Under the pieces are notes generated by a model, which saw only the letters and a program-made list of their open reading frames with translations, made no database searches and was not told the DNA's origin. A stretch of 64,000 nt of DNA from Thiotrichaceae bacterium. GTDB lineage: Bacteria > Pseudomonadota > Gammaproteobacteria > Beggiatoales > Beggiatoaceae. This document shows, in pieces, positions 1-7,402 of this stretch (positions within the stretch are counted from its first letter, which is position 1; each line of letters opens with the position of its first letter). Location of the stretch: contig JAABRD010000030.1 in assembly GCA_011391085.1 (NCBI GenBank), positions 1-64,000 on the forward strand, read 5' to 3'. The position numbers and the translations under genes are program-made.

Positions 1-96
1 GTTATCCAGAATGCACTTAAAATTTAAGGTGGTTAAGTCAGTCAACGGTTTACGGTTTTTAGGTATGTTGGTTCAGTTTGTTAATTCCGGACAACT

Positions 97-237
97 CTAC
101 TCTATCCAAGTGGCCTTGCCAAGTAAATTCCCATAGACATCATAGCCATGACAATAGCAAGCCGCGGCGGCAAAGGGGTTATTGGGTTCGGGAGTTTCTT
201 CCCAGATTTGAGTGTGGATGACTTCGGGAGTGTTCAT
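97..237 (-). pseudogene. N-terminal fragment of a citrate synthase-like protein
   Basis: A 46-codon frame starts MNTPEVIHTQIWEE and runs through a segment rich in Ala and Cys (AAAACYCHGYDVYG) to GKATWIE, then hits TAG. From memory this matches the amino end of the citrate synthase/citryl-CoA lyase-like family found in sulfur-oxidising gammaproteobacteria, where the sequence should continue for several hundred residues. It is therefore a severed head. A fragment of the later part of the same family lies at 381-743 on the same strand but upstream, the reverse of the expected order. The family assignment is recollection, not a search result. Confidence 0.5.
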
Positions 238-290
238 AAAATTTTGGTTATTGACAGGGTTAAGGAGTTTGGTGATAATAACACAAGACG

Positions 291-321
291 GCTTTCCTAA
301 ACCTTCGAGGTTTAGGAAAGC
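291..321. repeat. Palindrome, 14-bp stem with TCG loop
   Basis: A perfect inverted repeat, GCTTTCCTAAACCT, then TCG, then its complement. A near-identical hairpin occurs at 4522-4554. Both lie upstream of a vapB copy (425 bp and 93 bp), so the hairpin may mark the edge of the duplicated block. It could also act as a terminator-like structure. Confidence 0.7.
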
Positions 322-380
322 TAAGAGGCAAATGGCAGGGGATCAATTGATTTATTTATGCTGTTCATAGTCTCTCCGTT

Positions 381-743
381 TCAGAAGACCTCCCGACGTT
401 CTGCGAGGAGAGTATCACTGCCACTCATGGCCAGCGGACACCCTGCCAGGTTTTCTAAAACCTCACGTTGTTCAAGTAGCCAGGGCAGAACCGACCCTGC
501 TTGACAGTTGGCCAAATAAGTTAGCGTTTGACGCACGGGGGTGCTACCTGTGGTACCCCCATACGGGTCAAATCCTGGCGGGTGTTCCAAAGGTAGCCAG
601 ACATCCGCACGTTCTTCTGTGGGGGGATTTTGCAGGTATGATTGCCATTTGTCAAGTTGGCTGCCACACATTTGCCAGGTTTCCATGGTGACTAAGATTT
701 CATGGGCGCCTGCCAGATTCCCCCCTTCACTTAGGAGACACAC
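381..743 (-). pseudogene. Internal/C-terminal fragment of the same citrate synthase-like family
   Basis: This 120-codon frame carries AGAHEIL, ERADVWLPLEHPPGFDPYG and AGCPLAMSG, which I recognise as a mid-to-late part of the citrate synthase-like family whose head lies at 97-237. It stops soon after PLAMSG, where the family continues with its C-terminal helices, so it is cut at the 3' end. Its first nine codons (MCLLSEGGN) are not family sequence. They are the complement of the vapB leader, which also occurs before the second vapB, so the family fragment is joined to the toxin-antitoxin cassette at about 715-718. It is unlikely to be functional. Confidence 0.55.
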
Positions 744-745
744 CG

Positions 746-958
746 ATGAACACCATCAATCCTCAATTAGCCGACCAAGACCTCCTCGCGGAAGCGAAAC
801 GATTGGGTGGTCATAAAACCAAACGTGAGACGCTGAATGAAGCACTCAAAGAATATATCCGGTGGCGACAACAAATTGAATCCATCAAACAATTTGGCAC
901 CATCGATTTTGACCCAGAGTTTTTGGCTGAAATCGACCGTAAGTGTCAACTGCGATGA
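746..958 (+). CDS. vapB: VapB-type antitoxin, orphan copy
   Basis: A 70-residue antitoxin of the VapB type: a short N-terminal DNA-binding segment (KRLGGHKTKRETLNEALKEY resembles a ribbon-helix-helix) and an acidic tail that would wrap the toxin (FDPEFLAEIDRK). It has a good ribosome site, AGGAGA, nine bases before the ATG. It is nearly identical to the copy at 4647-4859. The cognate VapC is missing: the ATGA overlap at 955-958 that would start vapC is present, but only four VapC-like codons (MILT) remain before unrelated sequence and the 3' end of the next gene. The protein could still cross-neutralise the VapC encoded at 4856-5269. That is inference. Confidence 0.85.
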   Translation: MNTINPQLADQDLLAEAKRLGGHKTKRETLNEALKEYIRWRQQIESIKQFGTIDFDPEFLAEIDRKCQLR

Positions 959-991
959 TTTTGACTGAGTGTCTTAAACCACGCAACAATT

Positions 992-2086
992 TTACCATTC
1001 ATAAAACTCCCACCGTTGCAATGATCCATTATGACAACTGAACACCCGCACAGGAGTGCCATCTGCCGGCTTCCTTTCTTGTGCATTCACTTCTAAACAC
1101 AGTCCTTTCCCATTGACCAACCTCCCTTGGTTATCAAATTGCCACTGTTGATTCGGTTGGTCTTCACAATCGCCTAGTTGGAGATTGACATTCAATGGGG
1201 ACTCGTCGGTGGTGTTCACCATCAAACATTTGCCACCCCGATTGATTAGTTTACCATGGTCACCCCAACGCCATTGTTGATGAGAATAATGGTGACATGT
1301 TCCAATTCTGACCGTAGCACCGGTAGCATAAAGGTATCCTGCTACCTCTAAACATTTCACTCCATTGACTAACCTCCCAAAACGTTGGAGGGGCCATTCT
1401 TTGCCAAGTCTTCTTAATACTATTTTCTGAACTTGGGCGATAGCATTGGCTTGTAAATAAAAATACACTGACGGTTGCGAACCTTCATACCACAATGCTT
1501 TAGCCTCCTCGCGTGGAATAATCACGACAAAGTTTTCTTCTGGCAAGTCAAATTCTTTAGCCCAGGCTTGCCAGTTAACTCGCAATGGGAATACTTCGCT
1601 ATGGAGGTCATATTGTTCCTGGTTCAAACTGGCTACTCCAGCTTGATAGAGAGGGTCTTGTTGTTCGACGGCAAAATTAAAACGGGTGACTAAATCTTTT
1701 AAATTTTCGCGCAATTGACGAGTACGTTCTTGAAATTCTGAAGTCGTTTCAAAAGGGTCCTGTTTGGAGGAGAAGTTAAGCCGATACTTGGGTAGAGGCG
1801 TGGCTTCCTGGAGGACAATTTTTTTGGAAATCAGGCTGTCTTCTGCCAATAAAATTTCTGAAGTATGAGGTTGCTTGCCGGCCACTTTGATGTCCAGACG
1901 ATATTTACCGGCAGGAAGGTTGAACACAACGGGAGTGGTATTGACTTTCAACTCGCCGTTGAGATAAATTTCAGCATCCAGAGGGTCGGTAGTGATGGAT
2001 AGGGCACTTTCGCCAGCATGGACAGCACCTGCGAAAAACAGGTTTAGGGAAAGGGAGAGAGTGGGGTATAAATGTCGAGTTTTCAT
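992..2086 (-). CDS. Secreted PEGA-domain protein with C-terminal ricin-type lectin domain
   Basis: The 364-residue protein has a signal peptide (MKTRHLYPTLSLSLNLFFAG, cleaved near VHAGE), a PEGA domain at about 25-95 (ITTDPLDAEIYLNGE, NTTPVVFNLPAGKYRLDIK), and a middle domain at about 110-250 shared with the protein at 5338-6156. Residues ~250-364 form a ricin B-like beta-trefoil with three CLEV/CLMV and QQW/QRW repeats. It is probably an exported carbohydrate-binding protein. I start it at the ATG at 2086 because the same leader and upstream AGGTAACAAC ribosome site occur in all four paralogues here. The longer frame to 2239 runs through a palindromic repeat. It lies convergent to vapB and downstream of the FGE-like gene. 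Confidence 0.8.
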   Translation of the reverse strand: MKTRHLYPTLSLSLNLFFAGAVHAGESALSITTDPLDAEIYLNGELKVNTTPVVFNLPAGKYRLDIKVAGKQPHTSEILLAEDSLISKKIVLQEATPLPKYRLNFSSKQDPFETTSEFQERTRQLRENLKDLVTRFNFAVEQQDPLYQAGVASLNQEQYDLHSEVFPLRVNWQAWAKEFDLPEENFVVIIPREEAKALWYEGSQPSVYFYLQANAIAQVQKIVLRRLGKEWPLQRFGRLVNGVKCLEVAGYLYATGATVRIGTCHHYSHQQWRWGDHGKLINRGGKCLMVNTTDESPLNVNLQLGDCEDQPNQQWQFDNQGRLVNGKGLCLEVNAQERKPADGTPVRVFSCHNGSLQRWEFYEW

Positions 2087-2125
2087 GTTGTTACCTGTGA
2101 TGTTAAAAATAAATTTTAGTAGAAG

Positions 2126-2203
2126 GTAGGGTGGATTAAGCGAAGCGTATCCACCATTTTCGAACATTATTCTGGTGGATACGCTTCGCTTAATCCACCC
2201 TAC
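2126..2203. repeat. Palindromic repeat, GTAGGGTGGATTAAGCG family
   Basis: Two ~30-bp arms, GTAGGGTGGATTAAGCGAAG... and its complement, flank a short AT-rich centre. The same family occurs at 25451-25566 and 28538-28613. It creates a false N-terminal extension of the downstream PEGA gene. Confidence 0.85.
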
Positions 2204-2278
2204 TTGAGTTAAATCATCTCTTTGAACTCCTAAGTCCATCTTTGATAAAGACTCAAGGGAAACCGAAGGAAAACCAAG

Positions 2279-3250
2279 TTACTCACTGACCACCCGAAAA
2301 CCCACATCGGGGTATCGGTACGTGCGGGTGAGTGCGTTACGATCGGACGCCCGCATCCGCCGCGGTTTGTTGAACCAAGAACCGCCTCGAATCACACGAA
2401 GGCTACTATCATCTTGACTCACACACTTTGATTCTCCCCCCTGATACTTTTCTTCATACCCAGAACAAGTCCACTCCCACACATTGCCAACCGTATCGCA
2501 TAATCTAAAAGAATTAGTCGAAAATGAACAAACCGGTGCCGTCTGTTGGTTATCCCATTGACTACCACACCCATCGCAATTTGCGCGATTTTTCTCTATC
2601 TCATTACTCCACCAATAATCCGTCTCCGTCCCCGCCCGTGCGGCATATTCCCATTCTGCTTCCGTCGGCAAACGGTATTTCTCGCCGGTCTGCTGACTTA
2701 ACCATTCCGCATAAGCGACGGCATCGTCCCAAGAGACATTAATCACGGGACGATTCCCACGTCCAAAACCATTATCACTCGGCTTTTTGCGCCCCGTCTG
2801 TTCGGCAAAGTAATCATATTCTTCAAAAGTCACTTCATGGCGACTGATTGCAAAACTGTTGACCGACACCAGATGAACAGGTTGTTCATCCGGGTCCCCC
2901 GTGCCTTGAATATCGCCCATCCGAAATTGACCAGCGGGAATGACGACCATTTCAGGGTGTGGAAACTCTGCTAATAAGGTCACTTTTTTAGAAATGATAA
3001 CGTCACTGGCAATTAACACGTCCAGCCGTTTTGGATGTTTATTGGGCGCCTTGATCTCAATTCGATGCTTACCTTCTGACAGTCGGAAAATGGCGGGAGT
3101 GGTGTTGACTTTTAACTGACTATCTACATAAATGTCGGCATCTTGTGGGTCAGTAGTCAAAGCGAGGACACCTTCGCCTGCATAGGTGGCACTTGCAAAA
3201 AACAGGTTTAGGGAAAGGGAGAGAATGGGGTATAAATGTTGTGTTTTCAT
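2279..3250 (-). CDS. Secreted PEGA + FGE-like (C-type-lectin fold) protein, copy 1
   Basis: A 323-residue protein with a signal peptide (to TYAGE), a PEGA domain (27-95), and a formylglycine-generating-enzyme-like domain from ~99 to the end (PAGQFRMGD, SRHEVTFEEY, NVSWDDAVAYAEWLS, RLPTEAEWEYAAR, GNVWEWT, RGGSW, GFRVV). The catalytic cysteines of true FGE after the GGS motif are absent (GGSWFNKPRRMRASDR), so it should not oxidise sulfatase cysteines. The fold is more likely used for binding. The last ~40 residues differ strongly from the paralogue at 6332-7306 although the rest is nearly identical. Extra cysteines (CDGCGSQWD, SFRLCDT, TCSGY, SKCVS) suggest disulfides outside the cytoplasm. Probably co-transcribed with the PEGA-ricin gene. 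Confidence 0.85.
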   Translation of the reverse strand: MKTQHLYPILSLSLNLFFASATYAGEGVLALTTDPQDADIYVDSQLKVNTTPAIFRLSEGKHRIEIKAPNKHPKRLDVLIASDVIISKKVTLLAEFPHPEMVVIPAGQFRMGDIQGTGDPDEQPVHLVSVNSFAISRHEVTFEEYDYFAEQTGRKKPSDNGFGRGNRPVINVSWDDAVAYAEWLSQQTGEKYRLPTEAEWEYAARAGTETDYWWSNEIEKNRANCDGCGSQWDNQQTAPVCSFSTNSFRLCDTVGNVWEWTCSGYEEKYQGGESKCVSQDDSSLRVIRGGSWFNKPRRMRASDRNALTRTYRYPDVGFRVVSE

Positions 3251-3290
3251 GTTGTTGTTACCTATGATGTAATGTTAAAAAAACTTTCGT

Positions 3291-3355
3291 GTAGGGTGCG
3301 TCCCACGCACCATTCTCAATTGAGGAACTGAAATAAAGGTTTGAGAATGGTGCGT
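3291..3355. repeat. Decayed palindromic repeat, GTAGGGTGCGTCCCACG family
   Basis: The left arm GTAGGGTGCGTCCCACGCAC is intact, followed at ~40 bp by a truncated right arm (GAGAATGGTGCGT). The intact form is seen at 34425-34498 and, with an insert, at 10680-10862. Confidence 0.7.
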
Positions 3356-3360
3356 ACTGA

Positions 3361-3400
3361 CTGGTCGGCTAAACTCAGTCAAATCTTTTACCAAGACCAC
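3361..3400 (-). pseudogene. Relic of the 3' end of the small gene family at 7851-8066
   Basis: Read on the minus strand, this stretch aligns with the last 14 codons of the 71-residue gene at 7851-8066 (WLSWYKTWLSLAEQ) but carries two in-frame stops (WSW-stop-KI-stop-LSLADQ). It appears to be a dead scrap of a second copy of that gene, fused to the downstream side of the DUF4351 gene. Confidence 0.45.
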
Positions 3401-4381
3401 CTACTGGCGTCGTGACCGTTTTCCGTTAAACCGCGTTACCAATTCGTCCCTAGACGCTTGTAATAACAAGGGCGCCACCTCTTCTGGAGGCAATTGTATC
3501 ACTCCCTCAATGACCTTTGACAAACTGTTATCCAGTTTGCCAAACCGCGACTTCAACAAGTGTTCGACTACGCCCCGTTGCCCTTCAACGCGGCCTTGTT
3601 GCATCCCTTGTTGCATCCCTTGTTGCATCCCTTGTTGCATCCCTTGTTGCATGCCTTGTTGTATTCCTTCTTGCACAAGCCGTTGGCGGGCTTGTAAATA
3701 AGCAGGTGAAAAATTCATAAGTAACTCCTTCTCAGGTTGTGTTAAGGTTGATTTGACTTCCAGTTCCAAATAGAACTGGTGAATCAATTCCAGAAGATAG
3801 TCGCGCACCGGCCCAGGTGGTTGCAGGCTTAACTCCGCGGCCGCTTGTTTTTGCGTCTCGCCACGTCCTAATAAGCGTAACCATAAAGTATCAGGCGTGT
3901 TCGGGAGACGATTGAGGACGACCAACGCGGTTTGTTGCGCAGGCCCTCCTAGAAAATAAATGCCGTCCCCCCATTTCCGCGGACGCCCCTGGCCTCCCCA
4001 ACTCTTTAAAAAAGCCTCGGAGGCGGTGGCCGTTAGAATCCATAAGTGTGGTAAAGCCGTGTCGGCTACCTGTGTTTTCTCCCGCCGGGCCTTTCGTAAC
4101 AGTTCACCATGATAGATAAATAATTTGGCGACACAACTCCGCACTTCGATATGCGTCGGTTGACGACTAAAAAATTCCATCAAGCAGGGCCGGGTTGCCA
4201 GTTTGCTAAACAGACCCAATTGGTCCGCCACCGCTTTTGGCACCGTCGGGGAGGGTTCAAAACTCAAGTCGGCATACGCCACTTCGCCCCGGAGTTGGTG
4301 TTGTATGTTGACTTTGCCATTCAGTTGTTCTAGCATTTCTGCCGCACATTCTTTGGCAAATTGGTCATGTGATTGTCTCAT
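3401..4381 (-). CDS. DUF4351-like / Rpn-related protein with GMQQ repeats
   Basis: This 326-residue cytoplasmic protein looks like the Rpn-related, DUF4351-carrying proteins that are abundant in cyanobacteria and large sulfur bacteria. The N-terminal ~220 residues would be the nuclease-like core (FLGGPAQQTALVVLNRLPNTPDTLWLRLLGRGETQ). A linker follows with GIQQ and five GMQQ units, and then a C-terminal DUF4351-like helical segment (RGVVEHLLKSRFGKLDNSL, LPPEEVAPLLLQASRDELV). The linker is encoded by perfect 12-bp tandem repeats, so its length can change in frame. I cannot point to intact PD-(D/E)XK residues, so nuclease activity is unproven. It sits between the two vapB-PEGA-FGE cassettes. Confidence 0.6.
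   Translation of the reverse strand: MRQSHDQFAKECAAEMLEQLNGKVNIQHQLRGEVAYADLSFEPSPTVPKAVADQLGLFSKLATRPCLMEFFSRQPTHIEVRSCVAKLFIYHGELLRKARREKTQVADTALPHLWILTATASEAFLKSWGGQGRPRKWGDGIYFLGGPAQQTALVVLNRLPNTPDTLWLRLLGRGETQKQAAAELSLQPPGPVRDYLLELIHQFYLELEVKSTLTQPEKELLMNFSPAYLQARQRLVQEGIQQGMQQGMQQGMQQGMQQGMQQGRVEGQRGVVEHLLKSRFGKLDNSLSKVIEGVIQLPPEEVAPLLLQASRDELVTRFNGKRSRRQ
3594..3664. repeat. 12-bp in-frame tandem repeat (GMQQ coding)
   Basis: Five to six units of CCTTGTTGCATC in the coding region of the DUF4351-like gene. The unit is a multiple of three, so slippage changes the linker without breaking the frame. Confidence 0.9.
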
Positions 4382-4521
4382 CGGTTCTCTCTTAAAAAAT
4401 GCCCAACTTCACTGTTGAGTATACAGAAATTGGGTCAAGTTGTCAACCTCAACCAGATGAACACCCATGCACATTTGAAACAGTGAGTTCCGAACAGTAT
4501 AGAATAAATGATGAATGATAA

Positions 4522-4554
4522 AGGTTTCCTAAACCTTCGAGGTTTAGGAAACCT
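4522..4554. repeat. Palindrome, 15-bp stem with TCG loop
   Basis: AGGTTTCCTAAACCT, then TCG, then its complement. It is the partner of the hairpin at 291-321 and lies 93 bp before the second vapB. Confidence 0.7.
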
Positions 4555-4646
4555 GAAACGTCTTTGACAATTTGGTAGAGTGGACCATTTTGATTCCTCC
4601 CTACCATCGACTACTTAATTCCCCCCTTCACTTAGGAGAAACATAG

Positions 4647-4859
4647 ATGAACACCATCAACCCACAATTAGCCGACCAAGACCTCCTCGCGGAAGCGAAA
4701 CGACTAGGCGGCCATAAAACCAAACGCGAGACATTGAATGAAGCACTCAAAGAATATATCCGTTGGCGACAACGAATTGAATCCATCAAACAGTTTGGTA
4801 CCATTGATTTTGACCCAGCGTTTTTGGCTGAAATCGATCGTAAGAGTCAACCGCGATGA
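4647..4859 (+). CDS. vapB: VapB-type antitoxin
   Basis: A 70-residue antitoxin differing from the copy at 746-958 at only a few residues (QQ/QR, PEF/PAF, KCQLR/KSQPR). It has the same leader (TTCACTTAGGAGA). Its stop overlaps the vapC start as ATGA, which implies translational coupling. VapB normally binds the operator as a VapBC complex and represses its own promoter, and it blocks the toxin active site with its acidic C-terminus. Confidence 0.88.
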   Translation: MNTINPQLADQDLLAEAKRLGGHKTKRETLNEALKEYIRWRQRIESIKQFGTIDFDPAFLAEIDRKSQPR

Positions 4860-5269
4860 TTTTGTTAGATACTTCTGTATTATCATTGGCCTATCGTCGC
4901 AAATACCAAGACCATACTCATAAACCTGTGGCGGTGAAAACGTTGGAACAAATGATTATAGACAATGAACCATTGGCCATGCCAGCTGTGGTGGTTCAAG
5001 AGTTTTTGACAGGTTTAAGAGAAGAGACGCAGTTTCAAAAATTACAAAAAGTCGTCGCAGGATTCCCGGTGATTTTGGCTAATCTCCAACATCACTTAGA
5101 AGCCGCTAAAATAGCCAACGCTTGTCGTCGTGCGGGCGTCATCACCTCAGCTACCGACTGTTTAATAGCGGCCCTTGCCATTGAACAACAAGCGACTTTA
5201 TTCACCACGGACTTGGACTTTTCGTATATGGCAAGTCATTGTCCACTTCGGTTATTTCAAGTCAAATAG
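4856..5269 (+). CDS. vapC: VapC-type PIN-domain ribonuclease toxin
   Basis: A 137-residue PIN domain of typical VapC length. The metal-binding acidic residues are visible: D5 (MILLDTS), E49 (VVVQEFLTG), D101 (SATDCLIAALA) and D119 (TLFTTDLDF). VapC toxins cleave RNA, commonly initiator tRNA or the sarcin-ricin loop, when their antitoxin is degraded. The target here cannot be told from sequence. It starts within the vapB stop codon. It is the only intact toxin for two vapB genes in the window. Confidence 0.9.
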   Translation: MILLDTSVLSLAYRRKYQDHTHKPVAVKTLEQMIIDNEPLAMPAVVVQEFLTGLREETQFQKLQKVVAGFPVILANLQHHLEAAKIANACRRAGVITSATDCLIAALAIEQQATLFTTDLDFSYMASHCPLRLFQVK

Positions 5270-5315
5270 GGATTGGGTGGGCAATGATAAACCCGTTACC
5301 CACCCTACTTGACTT
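5266..5315. repeat. Palindromic repeat, GGTGGGCAACGATAAACCC family
   Basis: GGGTGGGCAATGATAAACCCGTTACCCACCCTAC-type inverted element between the convergent vapC and PEGA genes. Related copies lie at about 6192-6252, 7346-7391 and 7817-7856. The position is suitable for a shared terminator. Confidence 0.65.
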
Positions 5316-5337
5316 TGCCCACCAAATTCTGCTTCTT

Positions 5338-6156
5338 CTACCAAACCTTTCGCCAAACTTTTCGTGCCCCACTGGCAGCTTTATCAATCAGACTTCTATC
5401 CTGCACGGGAGGAGGAGAGACTATTGGTTTAGGCGGTTCAAAATGAATCGGCCAGGGTTTCGCCAATCCTACCAACATCACCTTATCCACAGTTAATTTA
5501 TCGTCAACCAATCTAAAATAAAGATACACCGGTTTTTGTGGTCCCTCATTCCACAAAGTTTTAGCCTCCTCTTTTACTACTACAATATGACTGGCGGTGG
5601 GTAACGAGAGGGTGACAAATGTGTTAAGTTGTTTGACCCATTCTTCCCAAATCAAAGTGAGAGGAAACACACCCGTGTCTAAATTATAATTTGCCTTGGT
5701 CAAAAATGCTACACCTGCTTGATAACGTGAATCATAAGAGTCGGTAGCTTGACGAAATTCTTGTAACCATTGTGAACGACGCAATTGAAACTCTTGTGGT
5801 GTTTCAAATTCATCGCGTTGGGGGTTAAGCAAATTCAACAAATCAACTCTAGGGGAAGGCGGGAGTGATGGAATCTCCCCCATGGTGATTTTGAGAGACA
5901 TCACGGCGTCATCACCCACTAGCACTTCTTGCACATGAGTTTGTTTGCCCGTCTGTTTGATTTCAAGATGATGTGTACCGTCGGGCAATTTGATAATAAT
6001 GGGGGTTAGATTGGCTTTGAGTTGACCATCTATATAAATCTCGACTTCTTTAGGGTCGGTGGTGATGGCCAAAGCACCCTCACCAGCATAGGTAGCACCT
6101 GCAAAAAGCAGGTTTAGGGAAAGGGAGAGAGTGGGGTATAAATGTCGGGTTTTCAT
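5338..6156 (-). CDS. Secreted PEGA-domain protein
   Basis: A 272-residue paralogue of the protein at 992-2086. It has the same signal peptide (MKTRHLYPTLSLSLNLLFAG, cleaved near TYAGE), a PEGA domain (ITTDPKEVEIYIDGQ, NLTPIIIKLPDGTHHLEIK) and a middle domain (EFETPQEFQLR, YQAGVAFLT, EEAKTLWNEG, PVYLYF). After PWPI it ends in a short Pro-rich and basic tail (EPPKPIVSPPPVQD, ARKVWRKVW) where the other copy has a ricin lectin domain. The substrate is unknown. PEGA domains occur in exported and surface-layer-linked proteins. It lies downstream of the second FGE-like gene on the same strand. Confidence 0.78.
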   Translation of the reverse strand: MKTRHLYPTLSLSLNLLFAGATYAGEGALAITTDPKEVEIYIDGQLKANLTPIIIKLPDGTHHLEIKQTGKQTHVQEVLVGDDAVMSLKITMGEIPSLPPSPRVDLLNLLNPQRDEFETPQEFQLRRSQWLQEFRQATDSYDSRYQAGVAFLTKANYNLDTGVFPLTLIWEEWVKQLNTFVTLSLPTASHIVVVKEEAKTLWNEGPQKPVYLYFRLVDDKLTVDKVMLVGLAKPWPIHFEPPKPIVSPPPVQDRSLIDKAASGARKVWRKVW

Positions 6157-6331
6157 GTTGTTACCTGTGATGTGATGTTAAAAAAAAGCCAGTGTAGGAT
6201 GGGCAAGCGGCGAGGCGGTGGGCAACGATAAACCCGTTACCCACCCTACTTGACTGTTTGCAAAGTGTTCCTTTGAATTTTTAATCCATCTTTGACAAAG
6301 ACTCAAGGGAAACCGGTTAAATTACAAAGAG

Positions 6332-7306
6332 TTACATCCTGACGACCCGAAAACCCACTCCAAAGTTCCGTTTCTTGCGCACGTACTGACCACGAAAGGA
6401 GGCCCGCAACGCCCGCGGTTTATTGTACCAACCGCCCCCACGCAACACACGGGGACGGCTATCCGCTTGACTCACACACTTTAATTCTTCCCCATGATAC
6501 TTCCCCTCATACGCCGAACAAGTCCATTCCCACACATTGCCAGCCGTATCGCATAATCCAAAAGAATTGGCCGGAAATGAACAAACCGGCGCCGTCTGTT
6601 GATTATCCCATTGACTACCACATCCATTACAATTCGCCCGATCTACCCCAATCTCATTACCCCACCAATAATCCGTCTCTGTCCCCGCCCGTGCGGCATA
6701 TTCCCATTCCGCTTCATTGGGCAAACGATATTTCTGCCCCGTCTGCTGACTTAACCATTCTGTGTAAGCGACAGCATCATCCCAGGAGACATTAATCACA
6801 GGACGATTCCCACGTTCCCATCCATTATCACTGGGCTTTTCGCGCCCCGTTTGTTCCGCAAAATAATCATATTCCTCAAACGTCACTTCATGGCGACTCA
6901 TCGCAAAACTGTAAGTTATCGAAAGGAGATCAACGGGTTGTTCATCACGGTCTCCCGTGCCCTGAATATCTCCCATCCGAATTTTACCGGCAGGAATGGT
7001 GACCATTTCTGGCAAAGGTGTTGCATCCACCAAGGTCACTTTTTTAGAAATGATAACGTCACTGGCAATTAACACGTCCAGCCGTTTTGGATGTTTCTTA
7101 GGCGCCTTGATCTCAATTTGATGCTTACCTTCTGACAGTCGGAAAATGGCGGGAGTGGTGTTCACTTTCAACTGACCATCCACATAAATGTCGGCATCTT
7201 GCGGGTCAGTAGTCAAAGCGAGGACACCTTCGCCAGCATAGGTGGCACTTGCAAAAAGCAGGTTTAGGGAAAGGGAGAGAGTGGGGTATAAATGTCGGGT
7301 TTTCAT
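6332..7306 (-). CDS. Secreted PEGA + FGE-like protein, copy 2
   Basis: A 324-residue paralogue of the protein at 2279-3250 with the same order: signal peptide, PEGA, FGE-like domain (PAGKIRMGD, SRHEVTFEEY, NVSWDDAVAYTEWLS, LPNEAEWEYAAR, GNVWEWT, RGGGW, VGFRVV). The FGE catalytic cysteines are missing here too. The N-terminal ~90 codons are about 94% identical in DNA to copy 1, but in the final stretch from RGG to GFRVV about half of the residues differ, mostly at scattered exposed-type positions. I chose the ATG at 7306 because it begins the leader shared by all four PEGA genes. The 26 codons upstream are not conserved. Confidence 0.85.
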   Translation of the reverse strand: MKTRHLYPTLSLSLNLLFASATYAGEGVLALTTDPQDADIYVDGQLKVNTTPAIFRLSEGKHQIEIKAPKKHPKRLDVLIASDVIISKKVTLVDATPLPEMVTIPAGKIRMGDIQGTGDRDEQPVDLLSITYSFAMSRHEVTFEEYDYFAEQTGREKPSDNGWERGNRPVINVSWDDAVAYTEWLSQQTGQKYRLPNEAEWEYAARAGTETDYWWGNEIGVDRANCNGCGSQWDNQQTAPVCSFPANSFGLCDTAGNVWEWTCSAYEGKYHGEELKCVSQADSRPRVLRGGGWYNKPRALRASFRGQYVRKKRNFGVGFRVVRM

Positions 7307-7402
7307 GTTGTGGTTACCTGATGATGTTAAAAAAAGTTTAGCTACTGTGGCGACGAGGTGGGGGCAACGAGAAACCTGTTGCACCCTACTTGGCTTATCT
7401 TC

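Noticed and set aside
992-2239. Longer N-terminus of the PEGA-ricin protein
   Set aside because: Residues before MKTRHLYPT are repeat-encoded, and a shared signal peptide and ribosome site mark the internal start.
2279-7306. FGE-like proteins as true formylglycine-generating enzymes
   Set aside because: The catalytic cysteines expected after the GGS motif are absent in both, and no sulfatase gene is nearby.
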